Below are positions 30,981-39,304 of a stretch of 41,182 nt of DNA, one piece after another (positions within the stretch are counted from its first letter, which is position 1; each line of letters opens with the position of its first letter). Location: positions 1 to 41,182 of the forward strand of contig JAEEOY010000183.1 in the NCBI GenBank assembly GCA_016284515.1, given 5' to 3'. The position numbers and the translations under genes were made by a program. A model generated the notes under the pieces. That model made no database searches and had not been told where the DNA came from. It worked only from the letters and a program-made list of their open reading frames with translations. This stretch comes from Kiritimatiellia bacterium (GTDB lineage: Bacteria > Verrucomicrobiota > Kiritimatiellia > RFP12 > UBA1067).

Positions 30981-32341
30981 CAGATGCTTACGTCTACCGT
31001 GACATCGCCCTTGAACTCCGCCACCTTCACTGGCTTCGCGTTGAACCGCGGCGAATCGGCGCTCATCCTGTAGACGACGTCGCTTTCAAGCGCATCCCTG
31101 CGCGCGGGGGAAAGCGGACGCGACGCGAAGATCGGAAGTATCCGCGTTCCGTCCGCGTTCTTCGCGTACTCCACGCCCTCCTGCTCGATGAGCAGAAGCC
31201 CGCCGACCATTCCGCCCGGACGCTCCCCGACGAGGAGCTCGAGCGAGACCGGATGCTTCCCGTCGACAGAGAACCAGTCGCCAGGCGCCATCTTCCCGCC
31301 GCCCTGCGGACACTTCACCGTGCCGACCGCCCTTCTGTCGGACGTCGTCCATCCGGTCATCTTCCCCTCCTCGAGGCCCCCGGTGTTCCACGCGCTGTCC
31401 ATAACCGTCTTGCCATTGACGCGCACCATCATGAAGTCGTCGAAGTACCCCCAGAACCTGTAGCGTCCGCCGCCCGTGAGCGAGCGCAGATCTCCCTTGT
31501 AGTACACGACGAATCCGCTCGGCTTCACCGTGTCCTGAACGCCGAAGGCGGCCGGGCCGTTCGCGGCGCCCTGCGGCGGAACCCACAGGTGCGTCAGCGC
31601 AACTCTCTTCGGCGCGACGAAGAACTTCGACATCGCCTCGGCGCTGAAGTTCCCCTCGACCAGGCTGCGCACGTCCTTCCAGTACGTGCCGTCAGCGCTG
31701 TACTCCGCACGCGCCTTGCCCTCCGCGTCGCTCTTCACGTCGATGATCGTTCCGATGAGGCAGCCTTCCGTGTCCGGACGCCTCCCGCCCGGTCCGCCGT
31801 CGAGCTGCGTGCCGAATCCGCCGCCATCGCCGTCGCCAAGCCCGCGCATCTTCACCGTCCCCGCTATCGCAGTCATCTGCACCGGACTCGGCGCGGACAC
31901 GACCTTGTTCGGTTCGCCACCAGTCTTCGGACTCGGCGGCGCCGGCGTCTCGACGGGCGCCGAAGGGACAGGAACGTCCACGGCGATCTCGATGTTGATG
32001 TCCGTCGTCATGTCGATATCCGTTTCCGGCGGATCTTCAAGCGGCTCGACAGGATCCGTCTCAGGCGGCACCACAGCTATGGGATCTCTGAGTATGAAAC
32101 CATTTGACTTAACCGCGGTAACGACCGCCAGCGTCACGGCGAAAAGCGAAACGACGACCACCGCGCAAAGCGGAGCGGCAAGCCTCTGCAGCTCGATGCG
32201 CGCAAGCTTGTACTCCCTCGTCCAGCGCGGCTTCGCCAGCCCCGTCGCAAGCGTCTTCATGCGAGAGAAGATGCCCTGTTTTTCATAACGCCGGCCAAGC
32301 TCGGCCAAGTCTGCGATTCTGTATTCCGTGTTGTTCTCCAT
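30980..32341 (-). CDS. Inner-membrane-anchored protein with periplasmic PA14-like domain
   Basis: The 453-residue protein has an N-terminal cytoplasmic segment of about 50 residues (ENNTEYRIADLAELGRRYEK) and one membrane helix (about 55-78, LCAVVVVSLFAVTLAVVTAV). A Pro/Asp/Glu-rich linker (about 85-150; TonB-like in layout only) precedes a beta-rich C-terminal domain with YYKGDLRSLTGGGRYRFWGY and FMMVRVNGKTVMDSAWN, like PA14 carbohydrate-binding folds. ATG 32341 is set by a strong AAAGGAGG ribosome site. The function is unknown; a cell-envelope or glycan-binding role is likely. A 10-bp inverted repeat overlaps the ribosome site. Confidence 0.72.
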   Translation of the reverse strand: MENNTEYRIADLAELGRRYEKQGIFSRMKTLATGLAKPRWTREYKLARIELQRLAAPLCAVVVVSLFAVTLAVVTAVKSNGFILRDPIAVVPPETDPVEPLEDPPETDIDMTTDINIEIAVDVPVPSAPVETPAPPSPKTGGEPNKVVSAPSPVQMTAIAGTVKMRGLGDGDGGGFGTQLDGGPGGRRPDTEGCLIGTIIDVKSDAEGKARAEYSADGTYWKDVRSLVEGNFSAEAMSKFFVAPKRVALTHLWVPPQGAANGPAAFGVQDTVKPSGFVVYYKGDLRSLTGGGRYRFWGYFDDFMMVRVNGKTVMDSAWNTGGLEEGKMTGWTTSDRRAVGTVKCPQGGGKMAPGDWFSVDGKHPVSLELLVGERPGGMVGGLLLIEQEGVEYAKNADGTRILPIFASRPLSPARRDALESDVVYRMSADSPRFNAKPVKVAEFKGDVTVDVSI

Positions 32342-32398
32342 GGTGCGCCTCCTTTGCCTTTGCGGAACCTTTCCGTCCCGCATAATAAAGGCGCACCA
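32341..32398 (-). promoter_or_regulatory. Inverted repeat covering the ribosome site and start codon
   Basis: Perfect 10-bp arms TGGTGCGCCT (32341-32350) and AGGCGCACCA (32389-32398). In the minus-strand message one arm covers the end of the AAGGAGG site and the first base of the ATG. A smaller hairpin CGGAA-CCT-TTCCG (32363-32375) lies inside. If the leader begins upstream of 32398 it could hide the ribosome site; if TATTAT at about 32381-32386 is the -10, the far arm is not transcribed. Confidence 0.4.
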
Positions 32399-32446
32399 AT
32401 GAAGTTTTTTCCGCAAAAAGGAAAGCACTCATGGAGCGACCGCCAG

Positions 32447-33805
32447 TCATCCCATGACTTGTCGCGCATAGGCGAGTCCAGACTCAATGTCGCCGAACTT
32501 GCCGTCGAGCTGCGCCTCGTAAAGCGAGGCGAGGAGCCTTCCCATCCCGGGGCCCGGCTTCATTCCGAGCGCAATCAAATCACGTCCCATCACAATCGGC
32601 TTGGGCGCAGAAGCCTCGACTTCGAGACGCCTCGCCTGCTCCGCAAGCCATTCTATCGGTGCGGGGTTCGACGGAAACGGAGGCCGCCCCGCATCGTCCG
32701 CCGCCGCGACGCGCAGGAGCCGGTCGATCCTCACGACCTTCGCCGCAAGGCGTCGTATGGCTCCGTCGGACGATTTGTCCTTCCACATCGCAAACGGACG
32801 CATGTGAAGCCGCACAAGCGGAGGGATCTCCTTGAGGAGCCTCTCCTCGTTGGTGAGCCTGCGAAGAAACGACAGCGTCGGCTCGACACCGCACTCGTCA
32901 TGGCCGAGGGATCGGATGCGCTTCTTCACCGGATCATACGACGAGCACGCCGGCTTGCCGAAGTCATGGCAGAGAACGGCAAGTCCGACGAGAAGATCCT
33001 CCGCCTCGTCGCCAGTCCGCCTCGCGGCGAACGCGTCGAGACAGCACAGGGTGTGGTTCCACACGTCGCCTTCGGGATGCCACTCGGGCGCCTGGGCGCA
33101 TCCGATGAGCCGCTCGAGTTCGGGATAGTACTTAACCCATCCGACGTCGCGCAGGAAATTGAGTCCCTTTGAAACCTTCGTGCCTTTCAGTATCAGCTTC
33201 GACCACTCCCCGAAGAGCCGCTCGCTCGCAAGGCCCTCCGGAGTCATCGCACGGCAGACGTCGATCGTCTCCGGCGCGGCGTCGAGGTCGAAGCGCGCGA
33301 CGAACTGCATGCCGCGAAGAACGCGAAGCGGATCTTCGCGGAAATGGTCGGAGACATGGCGCAGCACCCTGCGTTCGAGATCCGCCCGTCCGTTCCACGG
33401 GTCGACAATCTCGTCCGTCAGCGGATCGCGATAGATGGCATTCACCGTGAAGTCGCGCCTCGCGGATGCGTCGCGCACCGTCAGACCCGGATCATACTCC
33501 ATCTCAAACGCGCGGTGGCCGAGTCCGAGCTTGGTCTCGCGCCGCGGAATCGCCACGTCGACATCGAGGTGCGACAGCTTGAGGACGCCGAAGCTCGCGC
33601 CGACGAGATCGAGGGCGAACCGCTCCGACAGAACCGCCCTGAGCCTGTCCGGCACGATGCCAAAGCACTCCACGTCAATGTCCTTCGGCTCTTTGCCGAG
33701 AAGCGCGTCACGCACGCATCCACCGACGAGCAGGGCTCTTCCGCCCGCATCCCTGACCAGCCGCGCGACTTCCTTCGCCGCATCTATCTCTGCGTAGTTT
33801 TTCAC
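32447..33805 (-). CDS. cca: CCA tRNA nucleotidyltransferase (polyA-polymerase/HD type)
   Basis: The 452-residue enzyme builds or repairs the 3' CCA end of tRNAs. The nucleotidyltransferase signature LLVGGCVRDALLGK is near residue 27, with metal-binding Asp residues in KDIDVEC near 41. RRDFTVNAIYRDP, EDPLRVLRGMQFVARF and a C-terminal HD domain with WNHTLCCLDAF and LCHDFGK (near 280) follow. The start is GTG 33805, which overlaps the GH30 stop by 4 nt (GTGA) and fits where homology begins; longer frames run into a shadow of the GH30 gene. CCA- versus A-adding specificity cannot be settled, but a single class II enzyme normally does both. Confidence 0.93.
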   Translation of the reverse strand: MKNYAEIDAAKEVARLVRDAGGRALLVGGCVRDALLGKEPKDIDVECFGIVPDRLRAVLSERFALDLVGASFGVLKLSHLDVDVAIPRRETKLGLGHRAFEMEYDPGLTVRDASARRDFTVNAIYRDPLTDEIVDPWNGRADLERRVLRHVSDHFREDPLRVLRGMQFVARFDLDAAPETIDVCRAMTPEGLASERLFGEWSKLILKGTKVSKGLNFLRDVGWVKYYPELERLIGCAQAPEWHPEGDVWNHTLCCLDAFAARRTGDEAEDLLVGLAVLCHDFGKPACSSYDPVKKRIRSLGHDECGVEPTLSFLRRLTNEERLLKEIPPLVRLHMRPFAMWKDKSSDGAIRRLAAKVVRIDRLLRVAAADDAGRPPFPSNPAPIEWLAEQARRLEVEASAPKPIVMGRDLIALGMKPGPGMGRLLASLYEAQLDGKFGDIESGLAYARQVMG

Positions 33806-35208
33806 ATCGGCGGAAGCACAAGCGTGGAGACGGAGTCGGCGGGGAGGGAAACCGACCACGCGTGGCCTCCCGCAGCCACGGACGCCTTGCGCGCGGCCCC
33901 GGCATTTCCCATAACGACGACGATCGAGCCGTCGGGATTCACGAACGCGAGCCAGTCGCCCTCCGCCGTCTTCAGACGCCGCGCACCGCCCTTGACATAG
34001 TGGCTCAGGTGCTTGAGCACGTAGTACTCGACGTTCCACTTGAAGGTCCGCTCGGATGGAACAACGCTAACGAGCGAGTTCTGACGCCACCCCCAGCGGC
34101 TCATCGCATTGTCGACGAGCGAGAGGTTCCAGTAGCAGTAGTACGAGACGCCGCAGCGGAAGTAGTGCTTCATCAGCTCCCACGAATGGCGCGCGTGGGC
34201 CCAGTCGTTGCGCCCGTCGCCGCACTCCTGCTCCGTCTGCATGAGCACGAGCTCCGGATAGCGCTCGCGCACCTTGCCGATCGCCCCCTTCCCAGCCCAC
34301 TGGAAGCCCGCTCCCTTAAGGTACTTCCGACAGTCGGGATCGTCGAGAACCGTGCGCGCCATATCGAAGGACGGACGCTCCATCGTGCCGAAGTACATCT
34401 CCGTACCGCTGCCCTCAAGCGCGGGGCCAAGATACTTGCCGACGAACGTCGCAAGCGACTTCGCCTGCCATGTGCAGCTCGGGAACACCTGGTCGCTGTT
34501 GAACTCGTTCTGCGGCATCACCATCCATACAGGCACGCCCTCGGCGCGGTATGCGTCTACGTACTTCCTGAAGTACTTCGCGTAGGCCCTGAAGTGCGCG
34601 TCATCGCAGAGGAAACCATCCTCGCCTTCACGGACCTGCTGCTCCGGAGAGCAGTCGTTCTTGGGCCACGACGGATCGGTCTGCGGCTTCGAAGCATACG
34701 CACCGGATTTCTTCATCCAGAGCGGAGGGCACCACGGCGACGCCCAGACCCTGAACGTCCCGTCGCTGCGCGAGAGGATGTCCTTGAGGAGCGGGAGGAG
34801 CGCCTTGCGGTCGCGCTCAATGGAAAACTTCTCGAGCGCGAAGTCGCCGGGCGTCTCGGAATAGGAATAGAAGTCGGTTGAGAAGTCGCTTGCGCCGATG
34901 GGCGTGCGAATCACCGTGAACGCCCCTCCGCTCTTCGAGAACATCTCGTCAAGTATCGACTTTCTGTCTTCCTCGCGAAGAGCAGAAAGCGAATTCCAGC
35001 TGAGCTCGCTAGCGCACACGCCAAACCCGAGCACCGACTGGTCGACGGCGGAGACATCAAGTTTAAGGTCCGCATCGGCGACATTGGCAGTCTCGACGGA
35101 CGCTGACATGTCGCGCCAGCGTTCCGTAAATGTCGTCGACCTGAACTCCGCTCCGCTGGAAGCAAGAACCAGCCCGACAGCAAAAAAACATCCATTAATA
35201 GTTTTCAT
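33802..35208 (-). CDS. Secreted GH30-family glycoside hydrolase
   Basis: The 468-residue protein has a signal peptide (MKTINGCFFAVGLVLASSGA). A GH30 catalytic barrel follows: VLGFGVCASELSWNSLS, FTVIRTPIGASDFS, FRVWASPWCPPLWMK, the acid/base Glu in MVMPQNEF (near 233) and the nucleophile Glu in LVLMQTEQECGDG (near 325). A beta-sandwich at the C-terminus (ERTFKWNVEYYVLKHLSHYV onward) is usual for the family. GH30 members act on beta-glucosides, beta-1,6-glucan, xylan or glucosylceramide; which applies here is open. TATTAT lies 6 nt before the ATG, so it is probably leaderless. It overlaps the cca gene by 4 nt. Confidence 0.9.
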   Translation of the reverse strand: MKTINGCFFAVGLVLASSGAEFRSTTFTERWRDMSASVETANVADADLKLDVSAVDQSVLGFGVCASELSWNSLSALREEDRKSILDEMFSKSGGAFTVIRTPIGASDFSTDFYSYSETPGDFALEKFSIERDRKALLPLLKDILSRSDGTFRVWASPWCPPLWMKKSGAYASKPQTDPSWPKNDCSPEQQVREGEDGFLCDDAHFRAYAKYFRKYVDAYRAEGVPVWMVMPQNEFNSDQVFPSCTWQAKSLATFVGKYLGPALEGSGTEMYFGTMERPSFDMARTVLDDPDCRKYLKGAGFQWAGKGAIGKVRERYPELVLMQTEQECGDGRNDWAHARHSWELMKHYFRCGVSYYCYWNLSLVDNAMSRWGWRQNSLVSVVPSERTFKWNVEYYVLKHLSHYVKGGARRLKTAEGDWLAFVNPDGSIVVVMGNAGAARKASVAAGGHAWSVSLPADSVSTLVLPPM

Positions 35209-35214
35209 TCTTCT

Positions 35215-35224
35215 ATAATACCAT
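35215..35224 (-). promoter_or_regulatory. Extended -10, leaderless start of the GH30 gene
   Basis: Minus-strand ATGGTATTAT (TGG-TATTAT) ends 6 nt before ATG 35208. Confidence 0.55.
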
Positions 35225-35238
35225 AATCCATCAGCACG

Positions 35239-35267
35239 GTGCGAAAATTTTGCCAGATTTCTCGCAC
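35239..35267 (-). terminator. Possible hairpin after dnaG
   Basis: Arms GTGCGA (35239-35244) and TCGCAC (35262-35267) continue inward with an AAAT/ATTT pairing, 14 nt after the dnaG stop. No T-run follows, so termination is uncertain. Confidence 0.3.
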
Positions 35268-35280
35268 GCCGCCACGGCCG

Positions 35281-37206
35281 TCACTCCCCCGCGGCGGGGT
35301 GGCGGAGGTAGTCGCGGATCATGTCCTTCACGACAGCCCAGCGCGACTGGCGAAGCCGCTTCAGGTCCATCGAAATGCGCATCCTTAGAAGGTCCGCCTC
35401 TGGATCGCCCTTCGCGGGCAGATCGCCGCGGACGCGCCTGAGGCGAGCCTCCCAGAGTCCGCGGACGAAGTCCTGCAGTATGTCCGTCGCGCTGAGAGCG
35501 CTGGACTCCGTCTTCCCGGCCTCGATGCAGACCTTGTCGAACCAGGGACGCTCGACGTCCGAAAGGCTCGCCGCGAACGTGGCGAACGCGTCGTCTCCGC
35601 TCGAGACCTCCATCCGCCACGTCTCGAGGAATCGCCACGTGAAGGCGTGCGCGAACACCTCGCGCGGAAGAAACTCGCCCGCCATTCCGTCCAGCGTCGC
35701 GTCGCGCTCGTTCGCCATCAGAAACTGCATGAACGCCATCTCGCGCTCGGGCGGAGGCGCGGCTACTGCCGCTTCAGCGCCCTTCGGAACCGCCGCGCCG
35801 TCGTCCGCCGGGAGCAGGCTGTCGCCAGTCGGCTGCTGGATGTCGCCGTCGGGCTCCTGGATCTCGGCATCCGGCTTCGCGGCCGCGGGCTTCTGCACGA
35901 CCTTGGTCTTCGCGAGCTCCTCCGAAAGCGCGGCGGAGGGAAGCCCCAGCAGCTTCGCCGCCTCTCCGACCATGCTCGCCCTGAGGACGGGCGAAGGACA
36001 GGACGCGATGGTCGCGAGCACCGACTTCGACACGCGCGCCACTGCGTCTATCGATTTCGGATTCGCCTCCTTCGCCTGGTCCGTGCGGCACTGGAACTCG
36101 ATTATCGACTCGCCTTTCTCAAGCAGCGCCCTGAACGCGTCCGCGCCCTTCGTGCGAAGGAAGGAATCCGGATCATCCCCGTCCGGAAGCGACACGACGC
36201 GCACCGGGATCTCCGCGGCGAGCAGCATGCGCGCGGAACGCACCGTCGCCTTGTGCCCCGCTGCGTCGTCGTCATACACGAGGACAGCCTGGCTCGCCAC
36301 GCGCTTGAGCATCCTGACGTGCTCCTCGGTGAAGGCCGTGCCCTGTCCGGCGACGGCGTTCGCGAAGCCGCATGTATGGAGCCGTATGCAGTCTATCTGC
36401 CCCTCGCAGACGATCACCTCGCAGTGCGGATCCTTCCCGATCGCGCGAGAGGCGCGGTCGAATCCGAAAAGGACGTTCGACTTCTTGAAGATCAGCGTCT
36501 CCGGGGAATTGACGTACTTGCCGGAGTTCTTCTGCTCGACGAGCTGGCGTCCCGAGAACGCCACGACGCGTCCCTGCCTGTCGCGCACCGTGAACATGAG
36601 CCGTCCGCCGAAGCGGTGGTACCCCCTGTCGCCCGGACGGTTCGGCGCCTTGACGACTCCCGCTGCCTCGAGCTCCTCCGGCGTGTACCTGTACTTCTCC
36701 GCCCACTTGAGGATGTTGGCGATTCCGTTCGGCGCGTAGCCTATGCACCAGTCCTCCGCGACCTCTCCGTCGAGCGCACGGCTCTTCAGGTACTGCCGGG
36801 CGAGCTCCGCCTCCTTCGCCTGCAGGAGGCAGCGGTGGTAGAACGCGGCGAGCTCGGCCATCAGCGCGTGGAGGCGCTTGCGCATCCCCGCCTCTGGGTC
36901 GGCGCGTTCCTCGATCTTGACTCCGCACTGCTCGGCGAGCTTCTTCACGGCCTCGACGAAGGTTAGCCCCTCCTGCTTCTCGACGAACTTTATGGCGTCT
37001 CCCGACTCGCCGCATCCGAAGCAGTGGTAGAAGCCCTTCGCCGTGTTGATGTTGAACGACGGAGTCTTCTCGTGGTGGAACGGACAGCACGCCTTCACCG
37101 ATCCGCCAGCGTGGCGCACCTGGATTCCGTACGACGCGATGAGATCGGCGAGGTCAATCCTCGCCTTGATCTCCTCCAGCACGGACTCTGTGATTCCGTT
37201 CGCCAT
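35281..37206 (-). CDS. dnaG: DNA primase
   Basis: The 641-residue enzyme lays RNA primers for replication. The CHC2 zinc finger is at about 40-66 (ACCPFHHEKTPSFN, then FYHCFGCGESGDAIKFV). The primase core has GRLMFTVRDRQGRVVAFSGR, TOPRIM motifs IVCEGQIDCIRLHT (near 267) and LVYDDDAAGHKA (near 312), and SLPDGDDPDSFLRTKG. A Pro/Ala/Asp-rich linker leads to a helical C-terminal domain that would contact the replicative helicase. ATG 37206 is 2 nt after the stop of the upstream gene and begins the conserved N-terminus (ANGITESVLEEIKARIDLAD). Length is normal. Confidence 0.95.
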   Translation of the reverse strand: MANGITESVLEEIKARIDLADLIASYGIQVRHAGGSVKACCPFHHEKTPSFNINTAKGFYHCFGCGESGDAIKFVEKQEGLTFVEAVKKLAEQCGVKIEERADPEAGMRKRLHALMAELAAFYHRCLLQAKEAELARQYLKSRALDGEVAEDWCIGYAPNGIANILKWAEKYRYTPEELEAAGVVKAPNRPGDRGYHRFGGRLMFTVRDRQGRVVAFSGRQLVEQKNSGKYVNSPETLIFKKSNVLFGFDRASRAIGKDPHCEVIVCEGQIDCIRLHTCGFANAVAGQGTAFTEEHVRMLKRVASQAVLVYDDDAAGHKATVRSARMLLAAEIPVRVVSLPDGDDPDSFLRTKGADAFRALLEKGESIIEFQCRTDQAKEANPKSIDAVARVSKSVLATIASCPSPVLRASMVGEAAKLLGLPSAALSEELAKTKVVQKPAAAKPDAEIQEPDGDIQQPTGDSLLPADDGAAVPKGAEAAVAAPPPEREMAFMQFLMANERDATLDGMAGEFLPREVFAHAFTWRFLETWRMEVSSGDDAFATFAASLSDVERPWFDKVCIEAGKTESSALSATDILQDFVRGLWEARLRRVRGDLPAKGDPEADLLRMRISMDLKRLRQSRWAVVKDMIRDYLRHPAAGE

Positions 37207-37208
37207 CT

Positions 37209-38120
37209 CTACTGGACGTTGAGTTCCGGAATCGAATCGTGGAGCGAGAGCTTGAGCGGGAGATCGAGGCAGAGCGGACGCAGCATCCTGAAGAGGCGCT
37301 GCGTGCGGACCATTATCTCGCCCGGGATCTTCCCGTGGGCGAGGAGATGCTTCAGGAGCCGCGGCGCGACGCCCTCCCACATCTGGCGCAGACCCCCGTC
37401 CGGCACCGGCGAGACGATGTCCGAGACGATAGGCTGCTTCGCGCCCATGTCGATCGCGATAAGCCTGTAGGCGCAGCGCGGACGCGGCTCCTTCGTCGTC
37501 AGGCCGGGCAGCAGGGCGAAATCGACGGCGATCTTGTCCTCCGAGGCGAAGGGAAGGTCCTTCGCCTTCGCAAGGTCGGCCTTCGCGAAGGTGATCTTCT
37601 CGACATGCGGCCGCGCGTCGGGTATCGGCAGCGCCTCGTCGTCCCATTTCCCGTCCGCATGCTCGACCCTTGCGAACATCGCCTTGTCCGCCGCGAAGCG
37701 CATCGGCAGCGAGCGATCGGACTCCAGACGGAGCATGAAGCCGTAGGACTCCCACATGATCCTCGCGCACAGGGCGCGCTCGCGCTCGTTCGCAAGACGC
37801 GGCATGTAGCACGGATCGTGGCGGAAGAGGCGCATCTCCCCGGCGTTGGACACGACGAACTCGAAGTGCGATATCTCCATCGGCGTCGAGTAGAAGCCGA
37901 AGCTGGGGTCGATGCGCGTGCGCACGAAGTCGTGGAAGGTCTGCCATCCCTCGACCATCAGAAAGCGCGCCTTCACCGGAGTGTTCCTCTCGATGATCGC
38001 GGTGCAGAAGTAAGGGAAGACAGTCCCCTTCGGGCAGACCGCCCAGTTGCACTGCGAAACGGCCTCCCAGAGCCCAAGGGCGTCCATCTTAGCGCCGATC
38101 TCCTCCGCAGTGCGCTCCAT
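37209..38120 (-). CDS. Conserved-looking protein of unknown function
   Basis: The 303-residue soluble protein has no signal peptide or membrane helix. Features include WEAVSQCNWAVCPKGTVFPY, FGFYSTPMEISHFEFV and a C-terminal segment (MWEGVAPRLLKHLLAHGKIP, then RTQRLFRMLRPLCLDL). That last part vaguely recalls DUF6930-type domains; this is from memory and unverified. ATG 38120 is preferred because GGGGTGA lies just upstream and overlaps the preceding stop (4-nt gap). It sits between gspF and dnaG (2-nt gap), so it is co-transcribed with both. Confidence 0.75.
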   Translation of the reverse strand: MERTAEEIGAKMDALGLWEAVSQCNWAVCPKGTVFPYFCTAIIERNTPVKARFLMVEGWQTFHDFVRTRIDPSFGFYSTPMEISHFEFVVSNAGEMRLFRHDPCYMPRLANERERALCARIMWESYGFMLRLESDRSLPMRFAADKAMFARVEHADGKWDDEALPIPDARPHVEKITFAKADLAKAKDLPFASEDKIAVDFALLPGLTTKEPRPRCAYRLIAIDMGAKQPIVSDIVSPVPDGGLRQMWEGVAPRLLKHLLAHGKIPGEIMVRTQRLFRMLRPLCLDLPLKLSLHDSIPELNVQ

Positions 38121-38124
38121 GCCG

Positions 38125-39300
38125 TCACCCCATAGATGCGGAGACCTTGAACACCGCCATGAGGATGGCGATCGCGACAAAGCCGACGACACCCGCGATC
38201 GCGACGATCATTATCGGCTCGAGGGCGTTTGTGAAGGACGCGATGTTCCTGTCCATGTCCTTCTGGTAGCGGCGTCCGATGTGCTCGAGCGACGACGCCA
38301 TGTCGCCCGCCTGCTCGCCGACCGCGAGCATGTCCGTCATCATGCGCGGGAACACGCCCGACGAGGCGAGCGGACCCGAAATCGACGTTCCGTCCGTGAC
38401 GCGCTTCCTCGCCATCTCCAGCGCCTGCGCGATGACCGCGTTGTCGCACGTCTCGGCAGATATCTTGAGCGCCTGCAGGACGTTCACGCCGTTGGAGAGA
38501 AGCGTCTTGAGTGTATAGGCAAGCGAGGAATACGCCCCCGCCGCGACGATTCCCTTGACGAGCGGCGCGCGGAGCTTCCAACCGTCGACCTTGAGGCGGC
38601 CGGCCGGGGTGTCCTTCCACTTGCGGAACCAGAGTCCGAAAAGCACGGCCAGTATCGCGAGCACCCAGCCGTAGTGGATGAAGAAGTCGGAAAGCCCTAT
38701 CAGCATGCGTGTGGGCAGCGGAAGCGCCGCGCCCATCGCGTCGAAGACCTTCTGAAACTTGGGGATGATCCACACAAGCGCGCCGATGACAGCAACGACG
38801 CCGAAGCAGAGCACGATCACCGGATACGACATCGCGCTCTTGATCTTCCCGCGCATGTTGTCGTTCCGCTCGTAGTGGTCCGCAAGGCGCCTCAGCACCT
38901 CGACGAGCGCACCAGAGGCCTCGCCCGCGCGGATCATGTTGGAGTAGAGCGGAGGGAAGCTCTTCGGGTGGTGCGCGCACGCGTCGGAGAAGCTCTCGCC
39001 GCGGACGATTCTGTCGCAGAGGTCCTGTCCGACGTAGCGCTGGGCGGAATCCTCCTCGCCCTGGTTGGAGAGCGCCTGCAGCGCCTGCCCGAGCGTCATG
39101 CCGGCCTCTATGAGGTCGGCGAGCTCGGAGGTGAACAGCAGCACCTCTACCGGCTTCATCGCCGTCTTGCGCCGTCCGCCCCCGAGCTGCACGTCCCAGA
39201 TCGACTGGGGCTTCGCCTTGGGCGCCGCCGAAGGGGAAGGCGCCTCGGCCGCCGGCTTTCCGGCGGCGGCAGCGGACGTCTTCCTCTTCGCGTAGCCCAT
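38125..39300 (-). CDS. gspF: Type II secretion / type IV pilus inner-membrane protein F
   Basis: The 391-residue protein has an Ala/Pro/Lys-rich N-terminus and two T2SSF repeats. The first includes LFTSELADLIEAGMTLGQAL and PPLYSNMIRAGEASGALVEV. The second includes LAYTLKTLLSNGVNVLQALK and FPRMMTDMLAVGEQAGDMAS. Three membrane helices lie near 160-180, 210-226 and 364-385 (IMIVAIAGVVGFVAIAILMA). GspF/PilC forms the platform that couples the assembly ATPase to pseudopilus growth. No other secretion or pilus gene is in view, so GspF and PilC cannot be told apart. It begins 4 nt after the serA stop. Confidence 0.92.
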   Translation of the reverse strand: MGYAKRKTSAAAAGKPAAEAPSPSAAPKAKPQSIWDVQLGGGRRKTAMKPVEVLLFTSELADLIEAGMTLGQALQALSNQGEEDSAQRYVGQDLCDRIVRGESFSDACAHHPKSFPPLYSNMIRAGEASGALVEVLRRLADHYERNDNMRGKIKSAMSYPVIVLCFGVVAVIGALVWIIPKFQKVFDAMGAALPLPTRMLIGLSDFFIHYGWVLAILAVLFGLWFRKWKDTPAGRLKVDGWKLRAPLVKGIVAAGAYSSLAYTLKTLLSNGVNVLQALKISAETCDNAVIAQALEMARKRVTDGTSISGPLASSGVFPRMMTDMLAVGEQAGDMASSLEHIGRRYQKDMDRNIASFTNALEPIMIVAIAGVVGFVAIAILMAVFKVSASMG

Positions 39301-39304
39301 GGCC

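Noticed and set aside
33806-34039. N-terminal extension of the CCA-adding enzyme
   Set aside because: The extra 78 codons are Arg-rich, antisense-like in composition and fully inside the GH30 gene. Homology begins at GTG 33805.
37207-38052. 282-codon extension of DnaG
   Set aside because: It overlaps the complete upstream gene in another frame. The conserved primase N-terminus starts at ATG 37206.
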